This document shows, piece by piece, positions 9,756-18,861 of a stretch of 64,000 nucleotides of DNA (its first letter is position 1; each line of letters starts with the position of its first letter). A program made the translations under genes and the position numbers. The stretch comes from Alteromonas sp. a30 (GTDB lineage Bacteria > Pseudomonadota > Gammaproteobacteria > Enterobacterales > Alteromonadaceae): the NCBI RefSeq assembly GCF_026788005.1, contig NZ_JABEPE010000004.1, forward strand, positions 124,001-188,000, in the 5' to 3' direction. The notes under the pieces are model-generated. The model worked only from the letters and a program-made list of their open reading frames with translations. It was not told where the DNA came from and did no database searches.

Positions 9756-10319
9756 ATGAAAGTTGCAAATCCGCAAGGAAAGGGCTTAGTTACTCTATTC
9801 AGCCAATGGCACCCGCCTCTTGTCGTGCGCGAAACGCGTGATTTGCCAACCTTAATGAAAGATTATTTGCTGTCTTTAATGGTTCTTTCGGCCAAGTTTA
9901 AATTCCGTCCTGTGGTGAATACGCCTTACTTTCTTTATCTAAAAGATAATCAGTTAATTTTGACGCTGATTGAACCGCAAACTAACGGCAACCGGTTTGG
10001 CAAATTTGTAGGAAACTGCAAGCTAAAGCCGGAATTAACATGGGATATAACGTTTTCAGAAGAATCTAAATCCGATACCGAGATTCAAACCTTTATTGAA
10101 AACTTTTATGCGGGATTTAAGGCCCACCATGATCAAAACGTAGAGTTAACATCTCTACTTCCGTTTTTTGAAAACTCCCTGCCCTTTTACGCTCGAATGT
10201 ACGCCAATGGTTTAGCTAAGAGTATTGGATTGGGCGTAAAACAGTTAGGGCTAGCGCATATTAACGCAGGGACACTTTTGGTTAAAAATGACGACATTCG
10301 TACATTTTTAATACAATAA
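9756..10319 (+). CDS. Unknown cytosolic protein
   Basis: 187 aa, no signal peptide or membrane segment. It begins MKVANPQGKGLVTLFSQWHPP and ends in a short helical tail (AHINAGTLLVKNDDIRTFLIQ). I see no motif that names it. Codon use resembles the neighbouring core genes and the frame is clean, so I take it as real. It has its own intergenic space on both sides and is probably monocistronic. Confidence 0.7.
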   Translation: MKVANPQGKGLVTLFSQWHPPLVVRETRDLPTLMKDYLLSLMVLSAKFKFRPVVNTPYFLYLKDNQLILTLIEPQTNGNRFGKFVGNCKLKPELTWDITFSEESKSDTEIQTFIENFYAGFKAHHDQNVELTSLLPFFENSLPFYARMYANGLAKSIGLGVKQLGLAHINAGTLLVKNDDIRTFLIQ

Positions 10320-10467
10320 ACAGCCAATTTTTGTACACAAAATTAAGTTAATAAAAGGTTAAAACATCTTTCCTCGTCGTTTAAGGCTATCTTTTTAAGC
10401 TCTATAAGCCCCTGATTTTCTGGATTTTATAAAATAATTAGTAAAATTAGTGTTAAATCTTTTGATC

Positions 10468-10481
10468 CAAACGCGCGTTTG
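10468..10481. promoter_or_regulatory. PsrA-like operator upstream of fadE
   Basis: CAAACGCGCGTTTG is a perfect palindrome 26 bp before the fadE ORF. It fits the PsrA-type fatty-acid-responsive repressor motif known in Pseudomonas and other gammaproteobacteria (CAAAC - short spacer - GTTTG). Regulation by long-chain acyl-CoA is inferred from motif plus target gene. Confidence 0.6.
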
Positions 10482-10507
10482 AATCATACTTACTACTAAC
10501 TGGTCGG

Positions 10508-12796
10508 ATGTCAGATGAGTATATAGATATGAGTATTCGCAAAAGTCTTAAAAAGGTATTACCTCCTATTTCCGTTACTGAGCAAGAAGCACTCGATGCC
10601 GGTGACATTTGGTTAGAATCGTCAATTTATCAAGGCAAGCCTGATATGGCTGCCCTTAGACGCATTCCTGTAACGCAACTTAGCGCTGAAGAGCAAGCTT
10701 TCATTGATGGCCCTCTACAGGAATTAATTGGCATGATCGACGATCACGCCATTCAAGAAGATATTCATCTTCCAAAAGAGATCCTAGACTTCCTAGGCAA
10801 AAATAAATTTTTCTCTCTTATTATCCCTAAAGCATTCGGTGGTTTAGAGTTTAGCCCTTACGCAAACTCTACTATCGTTTCAATGTTGGCTTCTAAGAGC
10901 TGTTCTGTTGCAGTAACCGTGATGGTGCCTAACTCATTAGGCCCGGGCGAGCTGCTAATGCATTACGGAACAACCGAACAACAGCAACATTGGCTTCCTA
11001 AACTTGCCGTTGGTGAAGACATTCCTTGTTTCGCATTAACCGGCCCAGATGCTGGTTCAGATGCCGGTGCTATTCCTGATGCCGGTATCGTGACAAAAGG
11101 CATGTGGAACGGTGAAGAAGTGGTTGGTTTGTCTGTCACTTGGGACAAGCGCTACATCACACTTGCCCCTATTGCCACGGTACTTGGCTTAGCATTCAAG
11201 GTTTATGACCCTGAAGGTTTATTAGGTAATCAAGTTGAGCTTGGTATTACCTGTGCGTTAATTCCTAAATCCCATCCGGGCGTGGAATTAGGCAACCGTC
11301 ACGATCCAATGAACATGCGCTTCTACAACGGTACAACCCGTGGTAAGAATGTATTTATCCCAATGGACTTCATCATCGGTGGTCAAAAGAACATTGGTCG
11401 CGGGTGGCAAATGTTGGTTAGCTGCTTAGGTGCAGGTCGTGGTATTTCACTTCCAGCAATGGGTACAGCAACCGCACAAGCATCTTTTAAATCTGCTTCT
11501 GAGTATTCTTTCGTTCGTGAACAGTTTGCAACACAAATTGGTCGCTTCGAAGGTATTCAAGAGCCTCTTGCTGAAATGGCAGGTAAAACGTACCTTCTTG
11601 AAGCCATGCGTGTGCTAACTACCGAAGGTTTGGGTCTTGGTTTAAAACCCTCTGTTGTCACCGCTATTGCTAAATATCACATGACTGAGTTAGGTCGTGA
11701 TGTATTAACCGCAGCAATGGATGTTCAAGCAGGTAAGGCCATTCAAAAAGGTCCTCAAAATACCTTAGCAAATGCTTACCAAGCGCAGCCAATCGCGATT
11801 ACAGTTGAAGGTGCCAACATCTTAACTCGTAACTTAATGATTTTCGGTCAAGGTGCGATGCGCTGTCACCCATACTTGAAAGAGATGGTTGACCTAATCC
11901 ACAGCGACGATAGCCGCGCAGATTCGAAATTCAACGGCGTATTAAACAAAACCGTGGGCTACAGTGTTGCTAACGCCTTCCGCAGCTTGGGTTTAAGCTA
12001 TTTGCCATTCCTACGCAAAGAATCCGCTAAGCACGCGGCAGTGAAGAAGTACGAAAAACGCATGAACAAACTTTCTGCTAACTTAGCAACTATGGCTGAC
12101 ATGGCCTTGTTGGTATTGGGCGGAAACTTGAAAAAAGCGGAGATGCTATCTGCTCGTTTAGGCGACATGATGAGCTACTTGTACATGACAATGGCAGCGA
12201 TTCGTTATTTTGAACTGCGCGTTGATTCTCGTCTACAAAAAGAAGCCTTACCGTACTTTGAATACGGTGTAACTTGGGCGCTAGCACAGTGCGAAAAAGC
12301 ACAAGCAGACTTCGTTGCTAACTTCCCGAATGCGCCAACTCGTTACTTGATGCGTTTATTGACCAACAGCTACAGCAATGCAACTAATGCTGTAACTGAT
12401 GATCAAATTCGTAAGCTTGCAGAAGCAAGTTTGGAAAATAGCGAGTTTAAAGCGCAAATCACCCACTTGGTGAAAAGTGTTGAAGGTGATGGCTATGACA
12501 TCAATACGCAAGCTTTCGTTGCCAAACATAAGGTCATGCCTATTTTATCTAAAATTCGCAAAGCCCTGCGTACCAATCCTGTTGCACCGGCTACTGCCTA
12601 TGAAGATATGCTAGCAGCGTTACAGAAGCGCGGCGACTTAACAGCAAGTGAAGTTGAAGCTGTTACTGATTACGAAAACAAACGTCGTGTAGCAGTACGT
12701 GTAGATGAATACGACTTCGACCTAAATTTACTCAGTAAAGAGCAAATTGCTGCCGGTCCAGAGTCCTACGAACAAAAACATAAGCCTGCGGCTTAA
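10508..12796 (+). CDS. fadE: Acyl-CoA dehydrogenase, FadE type
   Basis: First step of fatty-acid beta-oxidation: FAD-dependent alpha,beta-dehydrogenation of acyl-CoA. The 762-aa protein contains the flavin/substrate motif FALTGPDAGSDAGAIPDAG, the segment RHDPMNMRFYNGTTRGKNVFIP, and the long C-terminal extension (about 550-762) typical of FadE (DUF1974). E. coli FadE is about 50 residues longer with N-terminal membrane segments; this one begins directly with a soluble region (KVLPPISVTEQEALDAGDIW). An alternative start, MSIRKSLKKV, lies seven codons in. A PsrA-like operator lies upstream and a terminator at 12824 downstream, so it is monocistronic. Confidence 0.93.
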   Translation: MSDEYIDMSIRKSLKKVLPPISVTEQEALDAGDIWLESSIYQGKPDMAALRRIPVTQLSAEEQAFIDGPLQELIGMIDDHAIQEDIHLPKEILDFLGKNKFFSLIIPKAFGGLEFSPYANSTIVSMLASKSCSVAVTVMVPNSLGPGELLMHYGTTEQQQHWLPKLAVGEDIPCFALTGPDAGSDAGAIPDAGIVTKGMWNGEEVVGLSVTWDKRYITLAPIATVLGLAFKVYDPEGLLGNQVELGITCALIPKSHPGVELGNRHDPMNMRFYNGTTRGKNVFIPMDFIIGGQKNIGRGWQMLVSCLGAGRGISLPAMGTATAQASFKSASEYSFVREQFATQIGRFEGIQEPLAEMAGKTYLLEAMRVLTTEGLGLGLKPSVVTAIAKYHMTELGRDVLTAAMDVQAGKAIQKGPQNTLANAYQAQPIAITVEGANILTRNLMIFGQGAMRCHPYLKEMVDLIHSDDSRADSKFNGVLNKTVGYSVANAFRSLGLSYLPFLRKESAKHAAVKKYEKRMNKLSANLATMADMALLVLGGNLKKAEMLSARLGDMMSYLYMTMAAIRYFELRVDSRLQKEALPYFEYGVTWALAQCEKAQADFVANFPNAPTRYLMRLLTNSYSNATNAVTDDQIRKLAEASLENSEFKAQITHLVKSVEGDGYDINTQAFVAKHKVMPILSKIRKALRTNPVAPATAYEDMLAALQKRGDLTASEVEAVTDYENKRRVAVRVDEYDFDLNLLSKEQIAAGPESYEQKHKPAA

Positions 12797-12823
12797 TGAA
12801 AAACCTCTAGCACAATAAAGCAA

Positions 12824-12848
12824 AAACCCGGCATTGCCGGGTTTTTTT
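12824..12848 (+). terminator. Rho-independent terminator of fadE
   Basis: AAACCCGGC - ATT - GCCGGGTTT is a perfect 9-bp stem followed by TTTT, 27 bp after the fadE stop. Confidence 0.9.
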
Positions 12849-12957
12849 ATGTTCATTTGAAACTAACTACTGGTTTCTATTCTAGTTGACTTACAACCTA
12901 TGTTCGGTGAAATACCTTCGTATAATCTATAGGAGCTGTCTTTGTCAGCATGCTCTG

Positions 12958-13209
12958 TTAGTGCTCTGCCCAGTTCAACCTAATGTCGTCATCAGGTTTG
13001 CAACCTAAGAAATGATCGATCAAGCTATCTTTCCTTAACCACACTTCTTCCAGTTCGAATAGCTCATCTTCAAAATACTGCTTTATTTGCTCTAAGCACT
13101 GAAAATACAGAGGTTTGTTCTTGCTATCCTGTAGAGGTGACACAGTACCTTGCTCCTCTGTAGAAACTAAGTACATTCCTCCAAGAATCGCATCAATGAA
13201 TATTTTCAT
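12958..13209 (-). CDS. Small hypothetical protein
   Basis: 83 aa, acidic, no signal peptide: MKIFIDAILGGMYLVSTEEQ ... FELEEVWLRKDSLIDHFLG. It looks like a short alpha/beta protein of unknown role, similar in style to small conserved proteins of marine gammaproteobacteria. A purine-rich sequence (GAGGTCATTGT on the minus strand) precedes the ATG with suitable spacing. No partner genes adjoin it. Confidence 0.65.
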   Translation of the reverse strand: MKIFIDAILGGMYLVSTEEQGTVSPLQDSKNKPLYFQCLEQIKQYFEDELFELEEVWLRKDSLIDHFLGCKPDDDIRLNWAEH

Positions 13210-13717
13210 ACAATGACCTCATAAGCCTAATGATACATTAACTACCCGAAAGGGACCCTACAAGTGAAAATTAAATTGCACCCGCAAAGATAAAATTATC
13301 ACCATTTACTTTATACAGATTGATCGCAATCAATTTATTACAAGGAAAACGAAAAATCCAAAAGGTAATATTTAAACCCACTTTGTAAAATAAAACATAA
13401 ATTTATGGGTTAACCATATCGCATGCGTGAAAAATTGGCAAGTTTTTAACTCATTGAGATTGACAAAAGGCTCTATTTGAGAATTTTTTATAACATTTAC
13501 AGTATATTATAAATTTCGAGGCAATGTGCTTATTTATCAAAATGATGTGCATATCACTCATATTTATCGCGATTACGAAGAGTCTTTTGCAATCATAATT
13601 AGATTATTGCACTAAAATTGGCATTTTGAATATAAATTTCATGGAAAGAAAAGAGCATAAAGGAAAATTTTTGATCATTTTTAATTGATTCGTCCTTGAA
13701 CCAATTAAACATAAGGT
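13210..13717. other. AT-rich intergenic stretch without a recognised gene
   Basis: About 500 bp between the small protein (12958) and the speA stop, markedly AT-rich with many short A/T runs. I see no ORF with coding character, no tRNA and no clear hairpin-plus-T-run. It could hold a small RNA, but nothing in the sequence proves it. Confidence 0.4.
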
Positions 13718-15655
13718 TTACCGCTTCGGAAAGCCTTGTTTGCTATCCGTTTTCAAATACGTGTAACCCTCTAAGCATTCTTCGTAGAAATCTATCCACT
13801 TCACACCCTCGCGCGGTTTAATCATGCCCGCTGAAATACACTTGTCGACATTACGCTTCACATCCTGCGCCATCGCTTTAGGATTGTACTGCATAATAGC
13901 CAACACATTACTGACTGAAGAACCTTGCACTACTTCTTCAATATAGAAATCTTCTGGATCGTCGTCATAACTATATATATGCACTTCGTTTAAACGACCA
14001 AATAAGTTGTGCATATCGCCCATAACATCCTGATAAGCGCCCGTTAAAAACAATCCAATGAAATACTGTTCGTTTTCTTTTAATTCATGTAATGGGATGG
14101 TTTTGTTAATTTCATTATCACCAATGAAGTGGTCAATTTTACCATCGCTATCACAGGTGATATCCACCAACGAGCAATTTACTGTTGGTTTTTCATTTAG
14201 CCGCGTTAACGGCACTACAGGCAAAATTTGATCAATCGCCCAAATATCGGCTGCCGATTGGAAAATTGAAAAATTACTCAAATATTGCGACGCCAGTAAC
14301 TCATCAAGATCATCAATAATCTCCGGCGAATAAGGTTCACTTTGTTCACGCTTACGTAAGCGCGCCAAAATCTGCCAATACAAAGTTTCAACTTTCGCTA
14401 ATTCTTCAAGAGACAACACTTTCAGTTTAAATGCATTGATTGCCTGCTCTTTCCAGTCACTCGCATCGTTATAGACTTCTTGCGAGTTGGGATACCGATC
14501 TAAGTTCTGTGCAAGGTCACGAATGTTGTTCACAATCAGGTGATCGTTTGCACCGGGTTCGGTATTAAATTTCTGCTCACTCGGTTTAATTTCGCTCACG
14601 ACTTCGGTGATAACGCAGCTATGGTGAGCCGTTAATGCCCGTCCACTCTCACTCACCAAAATTGGATGCGGCACGCCTTCCATATCGCACAATTCCATCA
14701 TGCCATAGACCACATCGCCCACGTATTCTTCCATGCTGTAATTGCGAGATGACTCACTTGTTGAATGACTACCATCGTAATCAATACCTAAACCGCCTCC
14801 TACATCAACATATTCAAGAGCCGCTCCCATGTGATGTAGCTCAGCATAAATACGAGCCGCTTCAGTTACTGCATCTTTTATCGAGCGAATATCTGTTAAT
14901 TGGCTACCTATGTGGAAGTGCAATAACTTCAAACAATGCGACATCTCATGTTCACGCAAGAAATTAACCGCATTAATAATTTCAGCCGTGGATAGACCAA
15001 ACTTAGCTTTATCACCACCGGACCCTTCCCAACGTCCTTTGCCTTTCACGAACATTTTAGCGCGAATACCAATGAGCGGCTCAACACCAAGCTCTTTCGA
15101 TAAACGTGTTAAGGTCACTAGCTCCGAGAATTTCTCGATAACAACAATGATTTTCCGACCCAATTTACGCCCCATCAGCGCTAGCATCATAAACTCTTCG
15201 TCTTTGTAGCCGTTTAAAATGGTTAAAGAGTCGTAATTGGTATTCAAGGCAAGAACCGTCAGCAATTCAGCTTTCGAACCGGCTTCCAAGCCAAAATTGT
15301 AGGGTTCACCGGCTTCAACCACTTCTTCAACCACTTCACGCATTTGGTTTACTTTAATGGGGTAAACGCCCATGTAAGTTGCGTTATAACCGGCTTCTTC
15401 CATTTTGTTACGGAAGATCTTATTGATGTTGACCACCTGAGAGCGCAGAATATCGTGAAACCGTACCACCAGCGGGAACTGAATATTCTCGTCACGAATT
15501 TCATCTAATACTGATTTAAAGTCGATACGAATATCGGGATTATTCGGGTCTGGAGTCATATGCAAATTGCCATTTTCTCCAATTTCAAAATACCCACCAC
15601 CCCATCGTTTCACACGATAGAGCTGTTCCGCTTCAGTAATAGACCATTCTGCCAT
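13718..15655 (-). CDS. speA: Biosynthetic arginine decarboxylase
   Basis: Converts L-arginine to agmatine for putrescine synthesis, with PLP. The 645-aa protein starts MAEWSITEAEQLYRVKRWGGG. Fold-III decarboxylase motifs are visible: MGVYPIKVNQ (PLP lysine), LLHFHIGSQLTDIRSIKDAV, YVDVGGGLGIDYDG and PHPILVSESGRALTAHHSC. Length and motifs match SpeA rather than the inducible AdiA. The upstream region 15656-15818 should hold its promoter; I could not pick one out. Confidence 0.95.
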   Translation of the reverse strand: MAEWSITEAEQLYRVKRWGGGYFEIGENGNLHMTPDPNNPDIRIDFKSVLDEIRDENIQFPLVVRFHDILRSQVVNINKIFRNKMEEAGYNATYMGVYPIKVNQMREVVEEVVEAGEPYNFGLEAGSKAELLTVLALNTNYDSLTILNGYKDEEFMMLALMGRKLGRKIIVVIEKFSELVTLTRLSKELGVEPLIGIRAKMFVKGKGRWEGSGGDKAKFGLSTAEIINAVNFLREHEMSHCLKLLHFHIGSQLTDIRSIKDAVTEAARIYAELHHMGAALEYVDVGGGLGIDYDGSHSTSESSRNYSMEEYVGDVVYGMMELCDMEGVPHPILVSESGRALTAHHSCVITEVVSEIKPSEQKFNTEPGANDHLIVNNIRDLAQNLDRYPNSQEVYNDASDWKEQAINAFKLKVLSLEELAKVETLYWQILARLRKREQSEPYSPEIIDDLDELLASQYLSNFSIFQSAADIWAIDQILPVVPLTRLNEKPTVNCSLVDITCDSDGKIDHFIGDNEINKTIPLHELKENEQYFIGLFLTGAYQDVMGDMHNLFGRLNEVHIYSYDDDPEDFYIEEVVQGSSVSNVLAIMQYNPKAMAQDVKRNVDKCISAGMIKPREGVKWIDFYEECLEGYTYLKTDSKQGFPKR

Positions 15656-15818
15656 GAAGCTTACTCTCCAAATTGGTTCCCAACGAGAACATCATTCAAA
15701 CTAATAAAATAATTAACCACAACTTATGAATATTTATTCACTAGGTCAATCCCAAAAAAAGCGCGACATTATAGAGCCGCAAAACGCTTTTGCATAACCC
15801 TTTTTGACGAGAAAAACG

Positions 15819-16991
15819 CTAATTGACCAACGCAACTTGTGCTTCTAAAAATGCATTGATTACCTCGGCCATATTTGGAATCCAACGCAACACGATAACT
15901 AGCTCGTTCTCTTCATCAACGTAAATATAATTACCGCCAAAACCCGCTGCAAAATAAGCCGACTCAGGTGCTTTACTAATGCTATTTTGCGTATTCAACC
16001 ACCACATGTAACCGTAGTCAGGGCGCACATCGGTTGGCACTCGCACACGCTTCGTCCAACCTTCTGGTAATACTTGTGTTTCGCCCACTTTTCCTTGATT
16101 CAAAAATAATAAACCAAAACGCGCGTGATCTTCGGTATTGATAAACAGCCCACCACCAAAATGACCGCCGCCTGAAACGGATTGGATTTTCATTCCATCT
16201 AATGTGACCCATGAATTCTCATAACCATGCCAACGCCAAGTTGAAGACGCGCCAATTTTATCCATTACCTCTCGTTTCAATACCACGGGCAATGGCTCAC
16301 GAAAGACTTGCAACAATGCATACGCCAATAAATTCACACGGACATCGTTGTATTTGAAATGTGTACCTGCGGGGTATAGCGTGCGACTTTTCCATTCTTC
16401 TAAAGAATCACCGACCGGCCTGTCTGCCCAATCTGGGGTATCCCACAAAGTGCCTTGCCAATCGGATGTTTGTTGCATCAAGTGGTGCCAAGTAATCACT
16501 CGGTTTTTATCACTATCAAACTTACCATCCTGCACATAATTTACCACTGGATCATGTACGCTTTTAATCAACCCGTCACGTAACGCGATACCCACTAAGG
16601 TGGATAGATAGCTTTTCACTACGCTAAAGGTCATATCGACACGCTGGGTATCCCCCCAACTCGCGACCACTTTACCTGATTTTAGCACCATACCTGCGGG
16701 CGTTTTTCTCGGTTTTGTTGGTCCAAGCACTCGATAATTGTGTTCTTTAGGCGCGTAGCTATCCAGCAGGACTTGATGTAAATCATTCGGTTCAAGCACC
16801 GTATTTCGAATGGCAAGTCGCACCGCTACATCCAGTTTTTCAGGACTAAATCCTGCTTGTTCAGGTGAAACAGAGTGCCACTCAAACTTATTAGGAAAAT
16901 CTATCCCTGCTTGAGCGACGTTAGCCGCAGCAAAGAAAAAGCCAGCTGCCAGTAAAAAATATGTAAGCCTGTGTTTTATCGCCAAAATCAT
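15819..16991 (-). CDS. Secreted serine hydrolase of the beta-lactamase / penicillin-binding class C family
   Basis: I place the start at the ATG at 16991 (MILAIKHRLTYFLLAAGFFF...AQAG), which gives a proper signal peptide. The in-frame upstream extension to 17222 is low-complexity and not convincing. The class C catalytic motif SxxK is seen as SVVK in MTFSVVKSYLSTLVGIAL, and the YxN-type motif in FKYNDVRVNLLAYAL. The C terminus (FAAGFGGNYIYVDEENELVIVLR) matches the end of family members, where the third motif lies. Members range from esterases to D-aminopeptidases; the substrate is unknown. No resistance role is implied by context. Confidence 0.8.
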   Translation of the reverse strand: MILAIKHRLTYFLLAAGFFFAAANVAQAGIDFPNKFEWHSVSPEQAGFSPEKLDVAVRLAIRNTVLEPNDLHQVLLDSYAPKEHNYRVLGPTKPRKTPAGMVLKSGKVVASWGDTQRVDMTFSVVKSYLSTLVGIALRDGLIKSVHDPVVNYVQDGKFDSDKNRVITWHHLMQQTSDWQGTLWDTPDWADRPVGDSLEEWKSRTLYPAGTHFKYNDVRVNLLAYALLQVFREPLPVVLKREVMDKIGASSTWRWHGYENSWVTLDGMKIQSVSGGGHFGGGLFINTEDHARFGLLFLNQGKVGETQVLPEGWTKRVRVPTDVRPDYGYMWWLNTQNSISKAPESAYFAAGFGGNYIYVDEENELVIVLRWIPNMAEVINAFLEAQVALVN

Positions 16992-17384
16992 AATCGATGT
17001 GTTTCTTATTTTATTTATGGTTATTGTGGCGTAATTCTGCTCAGCATTACAAACCCACACCAGAAAAACATCGGGCTTTTGCGACGAATCGCTAACGTTA
17101 TCATCTGGCTGACTTGCGCTGGTATAAGGTAGGTGTGTTTGTTGCTCGGTTTCAGGATTATTTAAGGGAGTATTTTTATTTGTTGCTGATAGCCTTTTGC
17201 CCACATCGCCACTGCGGTTCACATTTGCAGCACAAATACATAACCCATCATAGCAATGCCAAATTAAGATAAGTTGGTGTTAGCAACGCCAACCTGCATA
17301 TGTAACAAGGCAGCGATACATTAAAAACAAACATTTGCCCTCGGGCCTGTGGGTAGCCCGAGATAGCAAATTCGAATAGCCGTA
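16992..17384. other. Intergenic stretch, no gene called
   Basis: About 390 bp. An open frame continues upstream from the serine hydrolase start, but its translation (polar, Asn/Gln/Ser-rich) lacks the character of a folded domain and would bury the signal peptide. I see no RNA gene or terminator here. Confidence 0.4.
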
Positions 17385-17609
17385 TTAATAGACCATTAAA
17401 TTACAGCCATAACGACAGTTCAAGTGAGCGCCAAATTCAGTTTCCGCTTTCGCGCTTTTCACATCTGACGTCAACTTTTCATAGGACACGTTTTTGCCAT
17501 ACAAAAAGAAGTTGTTGTCGTCTTTAATAGCGATTTCGTAGTCCATACTTTCTAGCTTATTAGCTACCTTGTTAATATTCTCTGGACTATGCATTTTTGC
17601 AATGATCAT
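17385..17609 (-). CDS. Small hypothetical protein
   Basis: The longest open frame runs from 17804, but the ATG at 17609 has an AAAGGTAA ribosome-binding sequence at the right distance and starts a compact 74-aa protein (MIIAKMHSPENINKVANKLE...), so I prefer it. It ends HLNCRYGCNLMVY with two cysteines. It looks like a small alpha/beta domain (alternating helix and strand segments). Function unknown. Confidence 0.55.
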   Translation of the reverse strand: MIIAKMHSPENINKVANKLESMDYEIAIKDDNNFFLYGKNVSYEKLTSDVKSAKAETEFGAHLNCRYGCNLMVY

Positions 17610-17848
17610 ACAATTACCTTTAGTAAGCGTTTGTTTTTGTTGAAAGAAACAGCGAAAAACAACCATGAAGTTCAGCCATTCCTTCTTGGTCACGTAATCA
17701 ACCGAAGAAATGACTGAACACGGGCATAAAGGTAAATTATTAAACCGCTCGTTGTAAGCGAAAAATAAATTGTAAATTTGTTCTGGATCAAAAAACGCTT
17801 GCATTTTTTTAGCCAGAAGTCGGGTCTAGGGGCCGCTCACGGAGCAGC

Positions 17849-18796
17849 CTAACGTTTATTTTTATTAACAAAATCAGAGATGGCGACAACAAGCTCCTGC
17901 TTTATTGGCAAGTTTGGCTGATTGTAAGTTTCGATATTTTTCATCCTATCTAAACTCGCTTCTTTGAAGATATGATTCATTCCTTTGATAATCTTAAGAT
18001 CTGTTTGCGGATTCGCTTCAGCAAGTATCTTGGCGTCTTCTTCTCTTACCTGAATATCTGTCGTCCCTTGAATGATTAATGTGGGAATTTTCAGCTTGGC
18101 TAACTCTTCGGCAGGGTCATGTTTAAACCAAGAGATTAAATAAGGTTGAACACTGGGTCTGAATAAGGAATACAACATCGGATTAACGTCACTAACGGTT
18201 TCACCTTGTTTGAGTTTATCAATAATCGGCGATGCAATATTCAAAACCTCAGGAGGCTGGGATTTAAGCTGTTCGAGCAGGGTTTTATCAGCCGAAATCC
18301 CGGAGCCTGCAATTGAGATAAATTGATCAACACCACTCTTTTGCGCTGCGATCATGCCAATTAATGAGCCTTCGCTGTGTCCAATAATAACGACGCGATT
18401 AAACCGCTTATCATTCTTGAGTAATTCAGCCCAAGCTTTCGCATCTGAAATGTAATGATCGAATCGCAATTTATCTTCTTTTAAACCGGCTTTTTGACTT
18501 TTCCCGACGCCTCTTTTGTCGTACCTCACTGTTGCAATGCCATTTTTGGACAAAGCTTCTGCCAACATTTTTAAGGAATTATTGTTCATTGCCACATTGT
18601 TGCCGTTCCTGTCTGTCGGACCAGATCCCGCGATAATTAACGCGACTGGCACCGCTCCCTTTTCATCAGGAACAATTAGGGAGCCTTCTAATGTCCCTGT
18701 ATTGGTTTTAAGTTTTACGATGGTCTCCATTTGCTCAGCAAATAGACTGCTCGTCATAAATATTGAGAGCAATACAACAAAAAAACATACTTTCAT
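17849..18796 (-). CDS. Secreted alpha/beta hydrolase
   Basis: The start at 18796 (MKVCFFVVLLSIFMTSSLFA) is preceded by GAGGTG and gives a signal peptide; an upstream ATG (18835) is less likely. The mature protein has the oxyanion region ALIIAGSGPTDRNGNN, the nucleophile elbow GHSEGSLIGM (Ser), a likely acid in IIQGTTDIQVREEDA and a histidine in IKGMNHIFKEA, the canonical triad order. This pattern is common in serine aminopeptidase/acyl-esterase-like enzymes (DUF3887- or dienelactone-hydrolase-like). Substrate unknown. Confidence 0.8.
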   Translation of the reverse strand: MKVCFFVVLLSIFMTSSLFAEQMETIVKLKTNTGTLEGSLIVPDEKGAVPVALIIAGSGPTDRNGNNVAMNNNSLKMLAEALSKNGIATVRYDKRGVGKSQKAGLKEDKLRFDHYISDAKAWAELLKNDKRFNRVVIIGHSEGSLIGMIAAQKSGVDQFISIAGSGISADKTLLEQLKSQPPEVLNIASPIIDKLKQGETVSDVNPMLYSLFRPSVQPYLISWFKHDPAEELAKLKIPTLIIQGTTDIQVREEDAKILAEANPQTDLKIIKGMNHIFKEASLDRMKNIETYNQPNLPIKQELVVAISDFVNKNKR

Positions 18797-18861
18797 ATTC
18801 ACACCTCTAAGAGCATAACGCCTATGAATAGGCAAATTGTAGATAAATCAAAAACGTTCTA

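Noticed and set aside
15819-17222. The 467-aa form of the serine hydrolase
   Set aside because: The 77-residue N-terminal extension is polar and low-complexity and would place a clear signal peptide inside the protein.
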